From NCBI GenBank assembly GCA_036785705.1, contig JAWUZG010000007.1, positions 310,001 to 374,000 of the forward strand: a stretch of 64,000 nt of DNA, in the 5' to 3' direction. The notes beneath the pieces were generated by a model. That model worked only from the letters and a program-made list of their open reading frames with translations. It had not been told where the DNA came from and made no database searches. Positions within the stretch are counted from its first letter, which is position 1; each line of letters opens with the position of its first letter. Below are positions 36,300 through 49,269 of the stretch, piece by piece. The position numbers and the translations under genes are program-made. The DNA comes from Acanthornis magna. Lineage: Eukaryota; Chordata; Aves; Passeriformes; Acanthizidae.

Positions 36300-39200
36300 T
36301 ATATGAAATATATAAATAAAATTGACAGAATGTGTTTCAAATAATGTGATGTTTCTAATCTTTGAGGAGATAAAAAAAGATGTTTTGTTTACCTTTCATT
36401 TGATTGATTAAGTAATAAGAAAATAGAGAAATATAAAAGAGAAATCTGAACTTGTAATACTAGTCTGCAAAACTCGTAAGAAAAACTCTGTCTTTTTCCT
36501 GTGTAATGGCAAAATGTTGTGCAGTTTTGTTTCCAGCTTTGTGTGGCCTGAGATACACAGTTAGGCATGCAGAGATTGAAAGCCTGCGATTTTGCCATCA
36601 ATCAGGACCAGGAGCTTTGAAGTGAGGAACATGTGGCTTAGTATATAGGATGAGTAATTGAATATTGGAATATTTTAATATTTAATATTCCTTACTTTAA
36701 GGAATTCTGTAAGTGCTTTTAAAACAAGTTTTGCTCTTTTGAGGTTTCTATGTCATGATAATTGTGGACTCTTGGTTTCACTTGTGGAGGCATAGAATAT
36801 GCAGAAGAAATAAGGCCCTTCAAAAATATTTCCATTGTTTTTAATCCCTTGTATAAAGCGATAGCTAAATGATGCTATGTGAGAGCTTATCACTCTTTTT
36901 TTTTGGTGTGACACATATGACATAGTCAAAGCTTTCCTCTGTATGAGCATTGTGGCCAGACAAAACCATGTTGAGAAAATCTTTGTATCATGCTACACAA
37001 GTGAGAGCCCTCACTCAGCCACGCTGCTAAAGGTCCTGCAAAGCGAAGAAGATAAGCAGCACACTGCTCGTTTCCAGCTTCCACTGCATTTTCCACAGTC
37101 TCCACTTAATTGTATTATGTCACTGTATCTAATTGCTTATCCAAGCAATAATCTATGCTTCCAAGCCAGACTTCCTCAAGCAGAAGAAATTTTTTCCTAC
37201 AATTACCTATTAAGAATCCCTTTTACTGCAAAAGAGTCCTCGAACTGCTGTTAGCTCAGCAGGGAGCTGAGCAGAGCTCTAGGGTTTCACGTGCCTCCCA
37301 AAAGCTGACTTTCCCAGGGACACAAAGATGATATGTCTTTCCCCTTTCCAGTAAGAAGAAGAGAATATTAATTGCCTTAGTTCTTTTTCTCTTGTGTTTG
37401 GACTCAAGATCTAATTTAATTTATAGCTTCTATTTGTAAGGCTTTTCTTCCTTTCATAAACTGTCTCTATGCCTTTTGTAATTTAATTTTTTTCCACACC
37501 ATACAGATCTTACTTAACCTCAGTTTCTCTGCATCTGTCCCTTTCATTTATTATGCTTTCCTGCCTCTTCATTATTGTCTTCCTTTTCCTTTCATTGCCC
37601 AACCCAGTTTCCCCAAGTCAATTCCTTTTCTCATTTAGTACACTGCTTAACCTGTACAACCTCTTTACCACTGTTTAACCACCTCCCAAAACATGAAACC
37701 AAAATGATAGTTGATCGTCTCGTCTGTCCTCATTACTGAGGTTAGTTTTGAATGTGTTCTATGTAATACCAAATTTCATATGGTATGGCTGCATTTTTCA
37801 CTGAAATATTCCTTGCTCATTTTGTGTTCAATACAATAAACTTTTTTGTCTTAAACACTAAAAGTGATGGAACTCGAATAGAATGAAAATATTGCCTTAT
37901 TTTTCACTTTACTAATCAGTTTTTAAATGTTGTTAAGAACAGATATAAACAAATACAATGACAAAATTTTCTCTCACATCCATGCTCTAAGTGTGGAAAA
38001 GGCTGTGTTTCTGTACATTCTCCTGTAATTTTCAATTAAAGTACTTCACTTGCTTGCAGGTGTGTAAGAGTAAGTGTTAAATATGTTGATTAATTGTTCA
38101 TTCTTTCCTGTGTTAAAAATTGAATGGATTTGAAAATGCATTAGTGTGAAAATGCGACGCGAAAGGTCTGTTCTATAAAAGTCTTAATAGGCAATCCTCA
38201 CTCTCCTTCAGAGGACAAAAGAAAATACTATTTAAAATGTCTAGTTTTATATTGACTTTTGCTGAGATGCAAAAAAAACCTGGTTTAAGTTCAAAAATTT
38301 TAAATCTCATCAATCTAATTGCCATAAGCCTGTGAATAGACCGAGTTCTAATTAATATGATAGCCTCATTAAAGAATAATAATGAGTAATGAGAGCTGTT
38401 TAACACCACAGATTAATCCGTTAAATAGCCAAGTTAAACAGTACAGTTTTTATTACATCACTTTGGCAATACCTTTCATTTGTGGGTTTCTGAAACTCAG
38501 GATGAAGGCCAATTTAACCTCAATCAAGTTTTGTTTTCCTTGGCTCTCTAAATGTCTAAACTGTTGTACTGTATAGTCATGGAGAAATGTAGATGGAAAA
38601 AACCCCTCCATGGTCCTCTGGCTTTGCCTCCTTCCAGACCAGAATTTTGCCCTCTCGTATTCTCACAGTTGCCTTTGCTGCCTGACTTGAGTATGACGGA
38701 AGTGATGTACTTGCAAAATTCTGCTGAGGTTCAATAGAACTCTGAATTAAGTGTTTTCCAGCATTTTAAACACTTTTTAACTAGTTTTTGTCTGTTTAAA
38801 AAAATATATAATTCCTGCAACTACCATTTATACAGCATTCACATTGTCCTGGTAATTGTAGCCTCTTTTTAGATAGTAATCATCTTCTATGCCCAGACCC
38901 TTGCTGTTTCAGTTTTAATTTTCTACATCCTACCTTTCTTTCCTCATAGTTGTTTTTATGGTTGCCCTGAGTAATGAAACTTTAGATCCATGATCCCTGC
39001 ATTAAGTATTTGACAATTTATTGCTTTTTACAGAATTTATCAAATCAAATTTAGATCTATTATTTTCCTTCCGCTATGACAAAGGACTAAGCAAAGAAAA
39101 GAGGAAATAGTGGTGATTCAGATATGAAAATGTTTGTGACTGCTCAGGGGTGATTAATTGGAGCCTGTCTATCACACACTCCCCCTCACCTCCCACATGC

Positions 39201-42200
39201 CCCTCAAATCTCTCTTCTAATAATCCTCAGTAGTTTAGAGTGGATCACGAGGGAGGCAGCAGCTAAATGTCAATCATTTGTGTGTAATATATTCAATTCT
39301 GAACTTTTACATTCTATTATTAAGTTATTTTGCTGCTACCACGGACATTCAGAGGGGCAGGTGGAATGGCAGGCACAGAAGGGGGTCACAGACACAATTT
39401 GAAAACACTAGGAGGAACCCTAATGGATGGTAACTTATCTACAGTTTCATTGTTGAAGTCTCTTTCCTACACAGTGAGCTAAATTCTCACAATGAGTGGC
39501 ATGAGCTCCATGTGACTTGACAGAAAATGCATAGCAACTATATGGTGCACATTAAATTAAAACAGATGTGGATGAAAGCTCATTCTCACCATATCTGATC
39601 AGGCTTCTTTCCTGCAAGACTGGAGAGCAGCAGCTGAGATGAGAACAGCCCTGCCTCTCTGTGCTCTCTGTCTTGGTATTGCACGGTACCAATGCCTGAG
39701 CTACTTCATGCAGAAAGCAAGGACAGCCTTTTTAAAACACAGGTCACAGAATGGTTTCAGAGGCAGCAGGAACGGCACCTGAGCTGTTTGCAAGCAGCAG
39801 GGGCTGAGCAATAAATGGGGAGTTCTGTGTCCAGAGTCCAAAGGTTTCCAGTTGGAATTGCTTTCCCTCTGCAGCTTGGTGCCTCCTTTTCTTCTCTGGA
39901 TTTTTGGCACAGTGATTCAGAGACAACCACCGCCTGCTGAGGGACTCCTGCTCTTGGGGCTTTATTTTGTCCTTGCATCAGTGATTCTGACAGGCTTTGA
40001 GGATTTTACTCATTGCCTTACCTTCAGCTTTATTGATGATACAGATTTTCTTTGTCCTTTGCCCCCAATTCTCAGCCCTTGTGAGCAGCAATATTTAAAA
40101 ACTGTAAGAAAAGTGAAGGTGCAGAAAGAAAATGTGTCACAATGGCTCCTCCTGCCACTGCTTAAAGCATTCTTTGCATAAACTCTTCTAGTGTTTCCAG
40201 CGTGTTCAATGTGGCAATCTCAGAGCTTTATAAGCAGGGAGGAATCAGCATAATGGGTCTGAATTGATGGGTTTGTCTTTAAGGAGAGAATGGATTTTGC
40301 GGAGCTGAGCCTCTTGCTTGATAACATCCACACATGAAAGCAAGAGGGAAAAGTTTCTCGTCACAGCTTACTTTATCCACAAAAATAATTTGTGGACTGC
40401 CATCACCCGATGAGCACTTTTAATGCTTTTTTACTTTGAGGGGCCACATGTACAAAGTATACAAAATGAATTTAAAATATCCTTGTGATTAATCATGGAA
40501 TTCTGTGTGGCTATCTTAAAAAAAACCCAAAAACCAACAGACCAAACCTGTGGTAGCAGTACAAGTGTTTCCAATCTTTCCATTTGCTTTTCATTACACT
40601 TCATATTTTTGACACTCACTATACAAGATCATATTAACTGAAGATATCAATTCATGCAGTGCTTTAAATGCTTACTGGATTTTGCTTGAAGACCTGTTGT
40701 CAGTTTTGCTAGTAATAACTATATTTCTTTTGAAACTCTAAGGGCAGGAAGGGACAGACACATTGTCAAAAAAGGTCAGATATAGAACACGTGGCACACT
40801 CCTCATTACAGTTAATTTGCAAAGTGTTGTCTGTGAAAATACAATACCAAATTAAGCTTGTTAAGACCTGTTAATATGATTACAATTTGTACCCAGATAA
40901 TGGAATAGCAAACTCCATGTTCTTAGGTGATCCACATTATATTGCATGAGTGAAAAATGTCAGATTTCTACCCTTTACCCTTGTGTTTTGATACACAGAA
41001 AACTCCTGTCCTTTCATGGATCTTTGTTCACTGAATGTTCTGTAGAGTTTATCAGCAGGATATTGGGGAGATAGAAGGGGGCAGGAAATAGAAATTAAAA
41101 GAATATTGTGTCAGTTGAAAAAATGGGGAAGATAAATTGTATAATATTTAATTATATTCCGCAGATTATTTTTCCTTTTGTGAAAGAACTTATTTCTGTT
41201 ATGTCCATTTTCATTACCTGCAGGGTGCCATAAATCTCTTCTGTCAGTATTTGTGATCTCATTGAAATATTTCCTTGAGGCTCATGGTTTGGTCCAGGCT
41301 TTCATATGCATCAGAAGGACAGAAATTCCAAATCACTCTCTGGTGACCTCTGCCTATCCACCTTTCTGCCCACAGATTCTGGAATTTGAAATTATATATT
41401 GGTAGTATCTTTTCAAATTGGTTGTTCTTTTCAAATTTTCCACAATATCTGCAGGTAGATACCTGCAGAGGCTTAGGTCAAGAACTTAAACATTCATTAT
41501 TTTTTACTTTATCAGGACACTTAGTTGTCCTAAGCTCAGCCTGGATGGTGAGAGAATGGAAAAGAAGTATTATAGACTGCTCTTGTCTGTGTTTCTGCCA
41601 GGGCACAGGGAATATACAAGTAGAGAGTTGAAAACCATTTCAAATGAGCAAAAACTCAGATAAAATGCTGACACCAGCTTTCACATAGACCTAGAGATCT
41701 GCATTTATTTTAAAAGTGTTGCATTATACAGAATGTCTGATCTCCTTGCAAAGCATAATTTTGTTAGAAGTCAAATTTGGGAGGACTGGTTTTGACTTTA
41801 GAGATGTAGGCAGCTGGAATGTACTGTGTCCATTCCAAAAAGTGACACTAGCCTTGAGTCTGGGCCTTACGTGTTTTCAGACCTTGATGAGAGGACTACT
41901 ATATAAAATATTAACCTAGAAGGTTGAGATCTTCAAAGTTTGAATCTGGAAAATTCCCTGCGAAAAGATGCTCTTATCAAGGCCAGAGCACTATGCACTC
42001 TTCTAAGGGACCAAAAATCACATTAGAAATTTAAAAAAACCAAACCAAAGTAGTGCAGAGATTAACCCTTATTAATACCAACTCACAGGACTATTGTATA
42101 TTAATCTCAACGATGTTGAAATGCTTTGTTAATTGATTTTTTAAATAATTCAAAGACACACAGGTATGTGGATGGGCAGGGCAGGGTTGCAAATGCTTAC

Positions 42201-42300
42201 CAACTTCAGACACAACTGCTGTGGCTCCTGAGTCCTTCAGTTTTGAGCAGATAAGGAATGGGGATAGCTGTCAAAACAAAACTGGATGTATAATGCCTAT
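36300..42300. other. Anonymous AT-rich region
   Basis: No supported feature. A 109-codon plus-strand frame at 39,852-40,181 has hydrophobic stretches, but it overlaps other equally long frames on the opposite strand and was not accepted. Confidence 0.4.
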
Positions 42301-42308
42301 GCTGCATC

Positions 42309-42410
42309 TTTTTTTTTTTTTTTTTTTTTTTTAATGCAGCTGCTTCTAACAAGCTGCTTTTTTTTAAAGTGCAGCTGCTTCTGAAGCGCAGCTGCTTCTA
42401 ACAAGAAGCT
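42309..42410. repeat. T24 tract plus threefold GCAGCTGCTTCT repeat
   Basis: A run of 24 T (42,309-42,332) is bracketed by GCTGCAT and ATGCAGC. Three copies of GCAGCTGCTTCT follow before 42,410, two of them continuing as AACAAG. It looks like a slippage-prone local duplication. Confidence 0.8.
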
Positions 42411-42419
42411 TTGGGCCTT

Positions 42420-45400
42420 GTTTCTCGTTTACCTCAGCACTGCGCAGGGAAGTCTGATGGAGCTGTGAGCAGGAAAGAAGGATTGCTGATTTTTTCAATT
42501 GAAGCTGTGGGAGTAACAGTTATTGCAGAAAATGTGTAGTGTGTCATGAATTAGATATGCATATGCTTCTGTTAAATGTGCTTATCTGGGTTTGCTTTTT
42601 TATTTTTGGCTTTTTATAAAGATCAGTATCTCCAAAGCTTATATTCCAGGCAACTCACTGTATGATGCAGCAATTATATCCAATTTAGTGTGTAACTGAA
42701 AAAAATATGAGTCACTATTAAATTGTCTTTCTGAAACTGGATTATTTTTGGGGTTTAGCATGGAAATTACAAGGATGGTAGCAATAAGACTGAGTAACAG
42801 ATGCTTGTGCAGCCTGACTAGTTCAACTGAAATAGATTTAAAAATAGAGGCACTGAAAAAAAATAAAACTCTTTAAGAGATATTATTTGGAAAACTTCAT
42901 TAGCAATGACCTCTCTGGTATGTACATATTTCCTTGAAACATTAAAAGAATAAAATAAAATACTGAGTGAAGGTTAAAATGCAATTTCTTAATTAACTGG
43001 TGTTAAATTCAAAACTGCTATTTAATGTCATGTAAGTTAACTGATATCTAGTATAGTCAGGGAACAGCTGTGGGTGGAAGGCCCTTTTCTTCCAATGCTC
43101 AGTAGCCAAATTTTAAAGATTCAAATGCAATATTGTTAAGTGCAGGCAAAACTGATTCTGATGTGTGTGGTCATACTCGGTTTACTCAGTGTGAAGGACA
43201 TTGTTCAGCTATTGCTTGACCAAACAAATCACTTTGCTAGTTCAGGACTTCAGTAAGGAAAATGGGCCTGAGCTATATAAAATTTTGTGTTATTGTGTTT
43301 CTCTGTGGTGTTTGTATTTGTATGAAATCATGTAGTACTTTGAAGTGTCTTAATAAATAATTATATTATCTTTCCTAAGCTCTAATTCTAAACTTGGTAG
43401 AAGAGAGCATTTAGAGTGTTGTGGACTTATTTATAGTGAGCAATTAGGGGCCTTGAGCCCTGTTGCTTTCTTAGTAATTATGTGTGGCCACTGAGTTCCT
43501 GGGCAAAACATCCTTATGAAATTCTCATTGATGGGAAGAGCTGTGGTTTTATTTTCAGCATGGTGTGAATGAATTTAGCTGCATGACTCCCATTAATGTA
43601 AATAAGTGTTGTGCATCTAAATGTGCATTGCACTGAAAATTTGCCTCTTGGTGTGCTTAGAATAGAACAGGATGCATTTGAAATCATCCTTCCTTGAAAT
43701 AACCTGAAAATCTAGTGAATGTGGGGGTAGTGGGAAGGCATTCAGAACTACTAATCAAAAAAAGAACTGGAAGGAACCACAGGGGGAAAAAAAGAAAAAA
43801 ATAACAAAGAGATACAAAGCAGATCAAACAGCTGTAAAGTCAAACAGAACATGTTGGGAGCAAACAAGGATGTTGAAAGCTTAACAAACCAGACTACAGA
43901 GGAATCACAAAACTGCATTTAATTCAGGGCACTATTAAACTGAAGCATTGGGCATCAAATCACATCCTAAAACCCAGAAATCTTTTCTGATGATGTCTCT
44001 GACTCTCAGACTTTTGTAGACGCTGGTAGTTGTGAGTCATGGTGTGTAGAAATTCACAGAGGTACTGCTATTCTTTCACCCCGAAGTAAATCTGAGGACA
44101 TCAGATTGATCCTCTTGACTTTTCATGTCGGGCAGTCTAAATTCACACCTTTTTATTTTTACTTGACACAGAGATCAGCAGTTTGACTATGCCATCCTGT
44201 TGGAATGCTCACAACTGATGCTTTATACAAGCTTGCAGCACAGGCTTGCAATAACCTGATCTCTCGGTAAACTGACATGTCTGATCTCTGTGACCTGTGG
44301 GGAAAGAGATGAAGAACGAGGAAAGCATATAATCTTTATTTCCTTACATTTGCAGAGTGGGGTGATGTTGTTGATAGTAAGCCCAAGATGGAACTGCAGA
44401 TTCTATAGCGTGGGCCAGGCTTCGACCTGGCAGAACCGAACAGCAGAAAGGCTGCCAGTTATAAATGAAAAGCAATATTGCCAGGAAGTTTATGGGAACA
44501 ATTTTCTCAGCTAGGTTCACCTTTATAAAAGTCAACTATTTGACTAATTTTCTGTGAGAAACTGTGTATGTAAGATTATAGTCAGTATGGCTTGATGGAT
44601 AAAACCCCTCTCTCATTAAGTTTTGATATCTAGTATTCCAATAAAAGAGTGCTTGATTTTGTTGAACATGCTGAAATATTCCTAAAGAAATAAATTTCTA
44701 AGTAAGTGATGAATTACTGCATGCTCCTGTGGTATTTATTGTGTTGCTGCTAATCAAAGCTGCTCTGTAACAATCTTAGTGCTACTGTGGGTGTTCAGTA
44801 TCGCTGTAGTGCTGCCCCACATTCTGTTTAGTGCTTTCTTTACAATAAAAAAACAATGTTCTTGGTGAGCTGTATGAGTTTGAATTAATCTATTTGACAT
44901 TTTCAGTTTGCAACCCAAGAAAACTGCCTCGGGATCTCATTAAGAAGTTGTGGAAATTGCTTTGTCATGTGTCTATTGTTTCTGTCAGACAATTGCTAAT
45001 ACAATTTTGACTCTTCCCCTCTAGATCTATTCTTCCTCTTCATTCCTCCCTTGTCATTTGTGTACTTGCATTTAGAGATGAGTGAAGCTTCTGTGAGGGA
45101 AAGAGATATCTCATAATTAAAAAACAACCTCACACCTTTGTGGTTTACAAGGGAGAGTAAGTACTCCAAAGAGCAATGACTGTGTTACACTTTCCTTCTG
45201 CAGATGTGCTCCAGTGGTGATTTAGCTGCTCACAGCTGGGATGGGGAAAGCTTTGGCTCTCACTTGCTTCATCTCCATTGTGGCTTTGCTTCAGTGTTTT
45301 ACCCTAAAGATTATAATATACAGAATCAGTATATCATACTGTGGACAAATTTAAATAAAATGCATAAAAAAATGAAAGTGGTACTAAATTATGGAGACTT

Positions 45401-45880
45401 GAATTTATCCTGGAAAAATATCAGGCTAGAATTTTTGAACATTCCAGGCTTAGTGAAATTGGATTTTTTTTTTTTTTTTTTTGTCTATTTCTTAAGAATC
45501 TTATGCCTTTCTTTTTTTTTTTTTTTTTAGTCTGGAAAATAAGCAATCGTTTTCCTGTCTTGTCTCTGTGAGTTCAACATAAGATTTCTCTGAAAAATGT
45601 AATCTATCCATTATACCCCCTATTGTTCAATGCATCTATATAAGGGATTAAATTTCCTCCTGACAAAACCCAGTAATTATTTTATATACTGAAGCATGTA
45701 GATTGATTTCCCTTTTAGCTTTATTCTGACTTAGTCTAACTATATATACTATTTTTATTCATAAATGTTAGATCATTTTTGTATCTTACTACTTTCAGTA
45801 ATGTCTGCCAGTATCAAGCACCACAAATTAATTATATAGTATATTGTCATAACCCACAATTTATGCATTTTAAAAGTGCA
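42420..45880. other. Anonymous AT-rich region with poly-T runs
   Basis: No gene found. Two long T runs lie near 45,463-45,482 and 45,511-45,529, separated by about 30 bases. A 108-codon frame crossing them ends in poly-Phe and is not credible. Confidence 0.4.
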
Positions 45881-46152
45881 TGGTTTAATCCCAGCTAGCA
45901 ACTAAATTCAATGCAGCTGCTCCCATTCCTCTCTCCTCCAGCCCTACTCAGATGAGGAGGAGAATCAGAAAAAGATATAGCCTGGGGGTTGAAATAAGAA
46001 CAGCTTAATAACTGAAGTAGAGTAAAATATTGTAATAATAGCAACAATAAAAATAATAAAGGAAAAAAGAGAATAGAATAAACCTCAAGAGAAAAAAGTG
46101 ATGCACAATAGTTTTTCACCACCCACTGACTGATGCTCAGCCTGTCCCCACA
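45881..46152 (-). mobile_element. Minus-strand ERVL-type LTR fragment
   Basis: The plus strand reads TGGTTTAATCCCAGCTAGCAA, then GTTGAAATAAGAACAGCTTAATAA, a long A/T-rich AATAAT stretch, GTGATGCACAATAG, then CACCACCCACTGACTGATGC and CAGCCTGTCCCC. I recognise this order as the reverse complement of a very common avian ERVL LTR. The TTTAATCCC and CTTAATAA words are the inverted poly-A region. The distal U3 part after CAGCCTGTCCCC is missing. No target duplication was found. Confidence 0.75.
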
Positions 46153-48230
46153 TATGTTTTGCTTATGACTCCACAATATTTACAAATGCTAAATACTGGC
46201 ATTTTTCTCTGACATGATAATTGCTCATTGTTCTGTTGCTAAAAAATAGTGGAATCCAATGAAGGGACAGAAACCTAACCAGCATGAATAGTACATCCTA
46301 TTCATGCTCAAAGACTACCTACAAATTTAGTTATTTACCCACAGAAAATTCAGCTATCAGCTATGAATAATAGATACATACATATCAAGAAAATTAAGAT
46401 AAATTTCACTAATTGTTCTGCATCTTCCAACATGAAAGGTATAGTCAGAATACACAGTAATCAAAATCCTAAATACCATTCATTCCAGAAGCTTAAATTT
46501 CAGAGCAATTTGATCCAATTGGAATGCTCAGAAAACCACACCTTGTGTCCAGTAAAAACAATGCAAATTTAATCTATCAAATGCTTACAACAAGCTGTTG
46601 ATAGATGTATTCCAGACTAATTTATATTAAATACAACAATTTTTGAATGTCAGTACCTTCAGATATACCCATCAATTCTATACACAAGAAGCTAACTAAA
46701 ATATTCTGTATGAAATAATTTTTTCAGATGAAGTGTTATTCTGGCAATTTCAAGACCTTCTTTATCTCTTCTATCAGACTATAGAAGTAAAATCAAATTA
46801 TCAACCTCAGAATAAAATATATTTGCATAGTTCAGCAACCACATTGGAAGAAATGTCAAACTAAACATTTTCAAAGCTAAACACTGCGTTTATATTTGTC
46901 AATTGCAATTACTGTGGTTTAAATAAAATCCAGTGCCACTGCAGGCTGAGGAGAGAGGATAAGGATCCTGTTTTAAGTCCTTTATCCTAGTCAGGTAAAT
47001 CATACATCCCTTTCATCCATAATAACAGGTGATGAAATTCTAAAAAAACTAAAATATTCATAAATTCTGGTGAAGTACCAAGAAGCCTATAGTATCAGAA
47101 AACTGTGGAGCCCATAATGGCATTTGATCTGAAGCTATGATTTTAGACCTGGTGAAATGAGGCTACTTCCTGAATATCCACAGAGACTGCCAGTGACTAG
47201 AAATGGTGGAGCTACTATCAGTAATCTCACTTTCCTACAACTTTCTAAACTTATAGGAAATCACGTCTACAAATCATACCTCAATATAAAACTATTTTTC
47301 TTATATCCCTGGGGTGAAGAGGAATACAGTATTATTATTTTTATTCATATCTTCACAAGGACCTCATCCATGTCCCTTTTTTTCCAATTAGAGAAACTAA
47401 GCCTGTCTTCTTCTTTCCCAGACACAGTGAACAGGCAGAGATTTGACTTTACGTGCAAGGCCTCACCTCCTTGGCTATCACAGTGCAGATTGTCCTGTTA
47501 TTGTAATAGCACAGTGAGCATTCTTGTGTTCTTCCTTCCCCTCCCCATTAAGGTCTCTGTGCTTCATTTACACAGAGTCTAAAAAGAAGATTTTGGATTT
47601 CTTCTATCCATTCTGCTCTCTGAATATGAGAAACACCACATTCAGCTGTCTGTGGTGTACCAAACAGCCCTTGGAGGTCTGATCTAAACACACACTGCTT
47701 GGAATAAAATGCAGTGAGCACCACAGGGCAGTCCTGCCCTCCTGCAGCTGTGCCTGAGGCCATTCTGATTGCTGCAGCCTCCTGCAGACTGAGAGCCTTG
47801 AGGCACAACTTCTTGTGTCTCTCCTCGAGTTTTTCACCGACTACAGCAATCCTAATTTAGCCCTTAATTAGCTAATTGTAGTGGTTATCTCAAAAGGCAA
47901 ATTGGAATTTAAACACACAGAAATTAGTGTATAGGAGCACACCAGTTTTTTGGGGTTTTTTTTTTACTGGTGGCTTGTACCAGATGTTATTGAGAAAAGC
48001 ACCAGAAGACACACAAATTTTGTTCACTAGCATTGAATTCTCTGGAGAATAACTACCTTGACTGTTAATTAGTTTTATAGTACACCAAGAAGTTAAATGC
48101 TGCTGCTACTGAGATGGATTCAGTGCTGAAATTAAGACCAGACCTTTTCTGTGATATTTTCATCTCTGGTTCAAACAAAAAAGTAGGAAGTAAAAAGGCA
48201 AACAAAATGGGAACTGTTCTTTTCTCTACA
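46153..48230. other. Anonymous AT-rich region
   Basis: No supported gene or transposon. An 11-bp perfect inverted repeat lies at 46,281-46,308. A locally GC-richer patch at 47,590-47,840 gives overlapping short frames in two registers on the minus strand, none with recognisable features. Confidence 0.4.
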
Positions 48231-48234
48231 AATC

Positions 48235-49264
48235 TTTATTAAAGCCCAGATACTTTCCATGAATTATAAATAAACTACACACGGTTTTTCCTAACTAGAG
48301 AAGAGGAGGAGGTGAGAACATGTGAGGGAAACAACATGGAGACACCAAGGTCAGTGGAGAAGGAGGGGAGGAGGTGCTCCAGGCATGGAGCTGAGATTCC
48401 TCTGCTGGCCGTGGTGAGGACCATGGTGGAGCAGCTGTGCCCCTGCAGCCCATGGGGTCCAGGGGGTGCAGAGATCCACCCCCAGCCCGTGGGGAGGTGC
48501 CCACGCCAGAGCAGGTGATGCCTGGAGGAGGCTGTGATCCAGTGGGAGACGTGGCGGAGAGAGAGCCCTTGATTCCAGGCTGGAGCAGCCTGTCCTTGGA
48601 GCACTGCACCGTGTGGATGAGGAACCCACACCGCAGCAATTTTGGGAAGAGTGCTGCTCGTGAGATTTGGAACCATGTTGGAGAAGTTCAGAGAGAACTG
48701 TCACCCATGGGAGGAACTCCAAGGCACATCAGGGGAAGGACTTCTCTTCTGGAGCAGCAGAAGATGTTGGTGATGAACTGACCAAACCCCCACACCCTGT
48801 TCCCCGCACTGTTGGTGGGAAGGACGGAGAGCTTGGGGGGGCAAAACTGTTTTTAAGGACTTATTTTGCTTCTCATTATCCTCCTCTGTAATAAAGTAAT
48901 AAATTCACTTTGTAACTCAGAGGTGAGCCTGTTTTGCCCTTGGTGTTTCCTCCCCGTCCTTATCTCAACTCATGACTGCGTTGTTAATTTTTTCTCTCCT
49001 CTGCCCAGCTGTGGCAGGGGAGAGTGAGGGAGTGGCTGTTGTGAGTGCCTGGCATTTGGGCAGGGTCAAACCACGACATTTTTGGTCGGAAGAAAATGCT
49101 TGAGAAAGATTATGGCTGAATCAATGGAAGGCACAGACATAATGTAGACTGTACCAATATACAGAGAAATAACAACGATCAGAAATGCAATCAAGTAAGC
49201 TGTACCAATGTCTTTATTTGAACTCTTCAGTTTCTTTGACTTTGAAGGGTAGTTCTCTGTTGAC
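48235..49264 (-). pseudogene. Candidate last exon of a small membrane protein, split by an LTR
   Basis: On the minus strand, from about 49,261 down to 49,084, a frame opens right after a stop and an acceptor-like CAACAG. It encodes a Lys/Ser-rich stretch (SKSKKLKSSNKD), then a strongly hydrophobic segment (GTAYLIAFLIVVISLYIGTV), then a short tail ending FLPTK. There it meets the plus-strand LTR of 48,290-49,078. On the other side of the LTR the frame would finish in three codons with TAG (plus 48,275-48,277), and a poly-A signal (plus TTTATT 48,235-48,240) follows 35 bases later. The layout suits a type II or tail-anchored small membrane protein. I do not recognise it. There is no in-frame ATG, so it would be an internal or terminal exon, or a relic. 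With the LTR in place the last residues change (KNVVV, then stop). Confidence 0.3.
48290..49078 (+). mobile_element. ERVL-like LTR, copy 2 (solo)
   Basis: It matches copy 1 at the left end of the window block by block: TGTGAGGGAAACAACATGGA; ACACCAAGGTCAGTGGAGAA; GGTGCCCACGCCAGAG; GTGATCCAGTGGGAG; and the end GGGTCAAACCACGACA. Two poly-A signals lie at 48,890-48,895 and 48,898-48,903. The block tripled in copy 1 is single here. The element is flanked by TTTTT on both sides (48,285-48,289 and 49,079-49,083), compatible with the 5-bp target duplication of ERVL elements but weak, as it is a homopolymer. The 5' end does not show TG, so it may be trimmed. No internal genes are present. Confidence 0.75.
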
Positions 49265-49269
49265 AATTG

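Noticed and set aside
39852..40181. 109-codon hydrophobic plus-strand frame
   Set aside because: It overlaps three minus-strand frames of similar length and has no recognisable domain.
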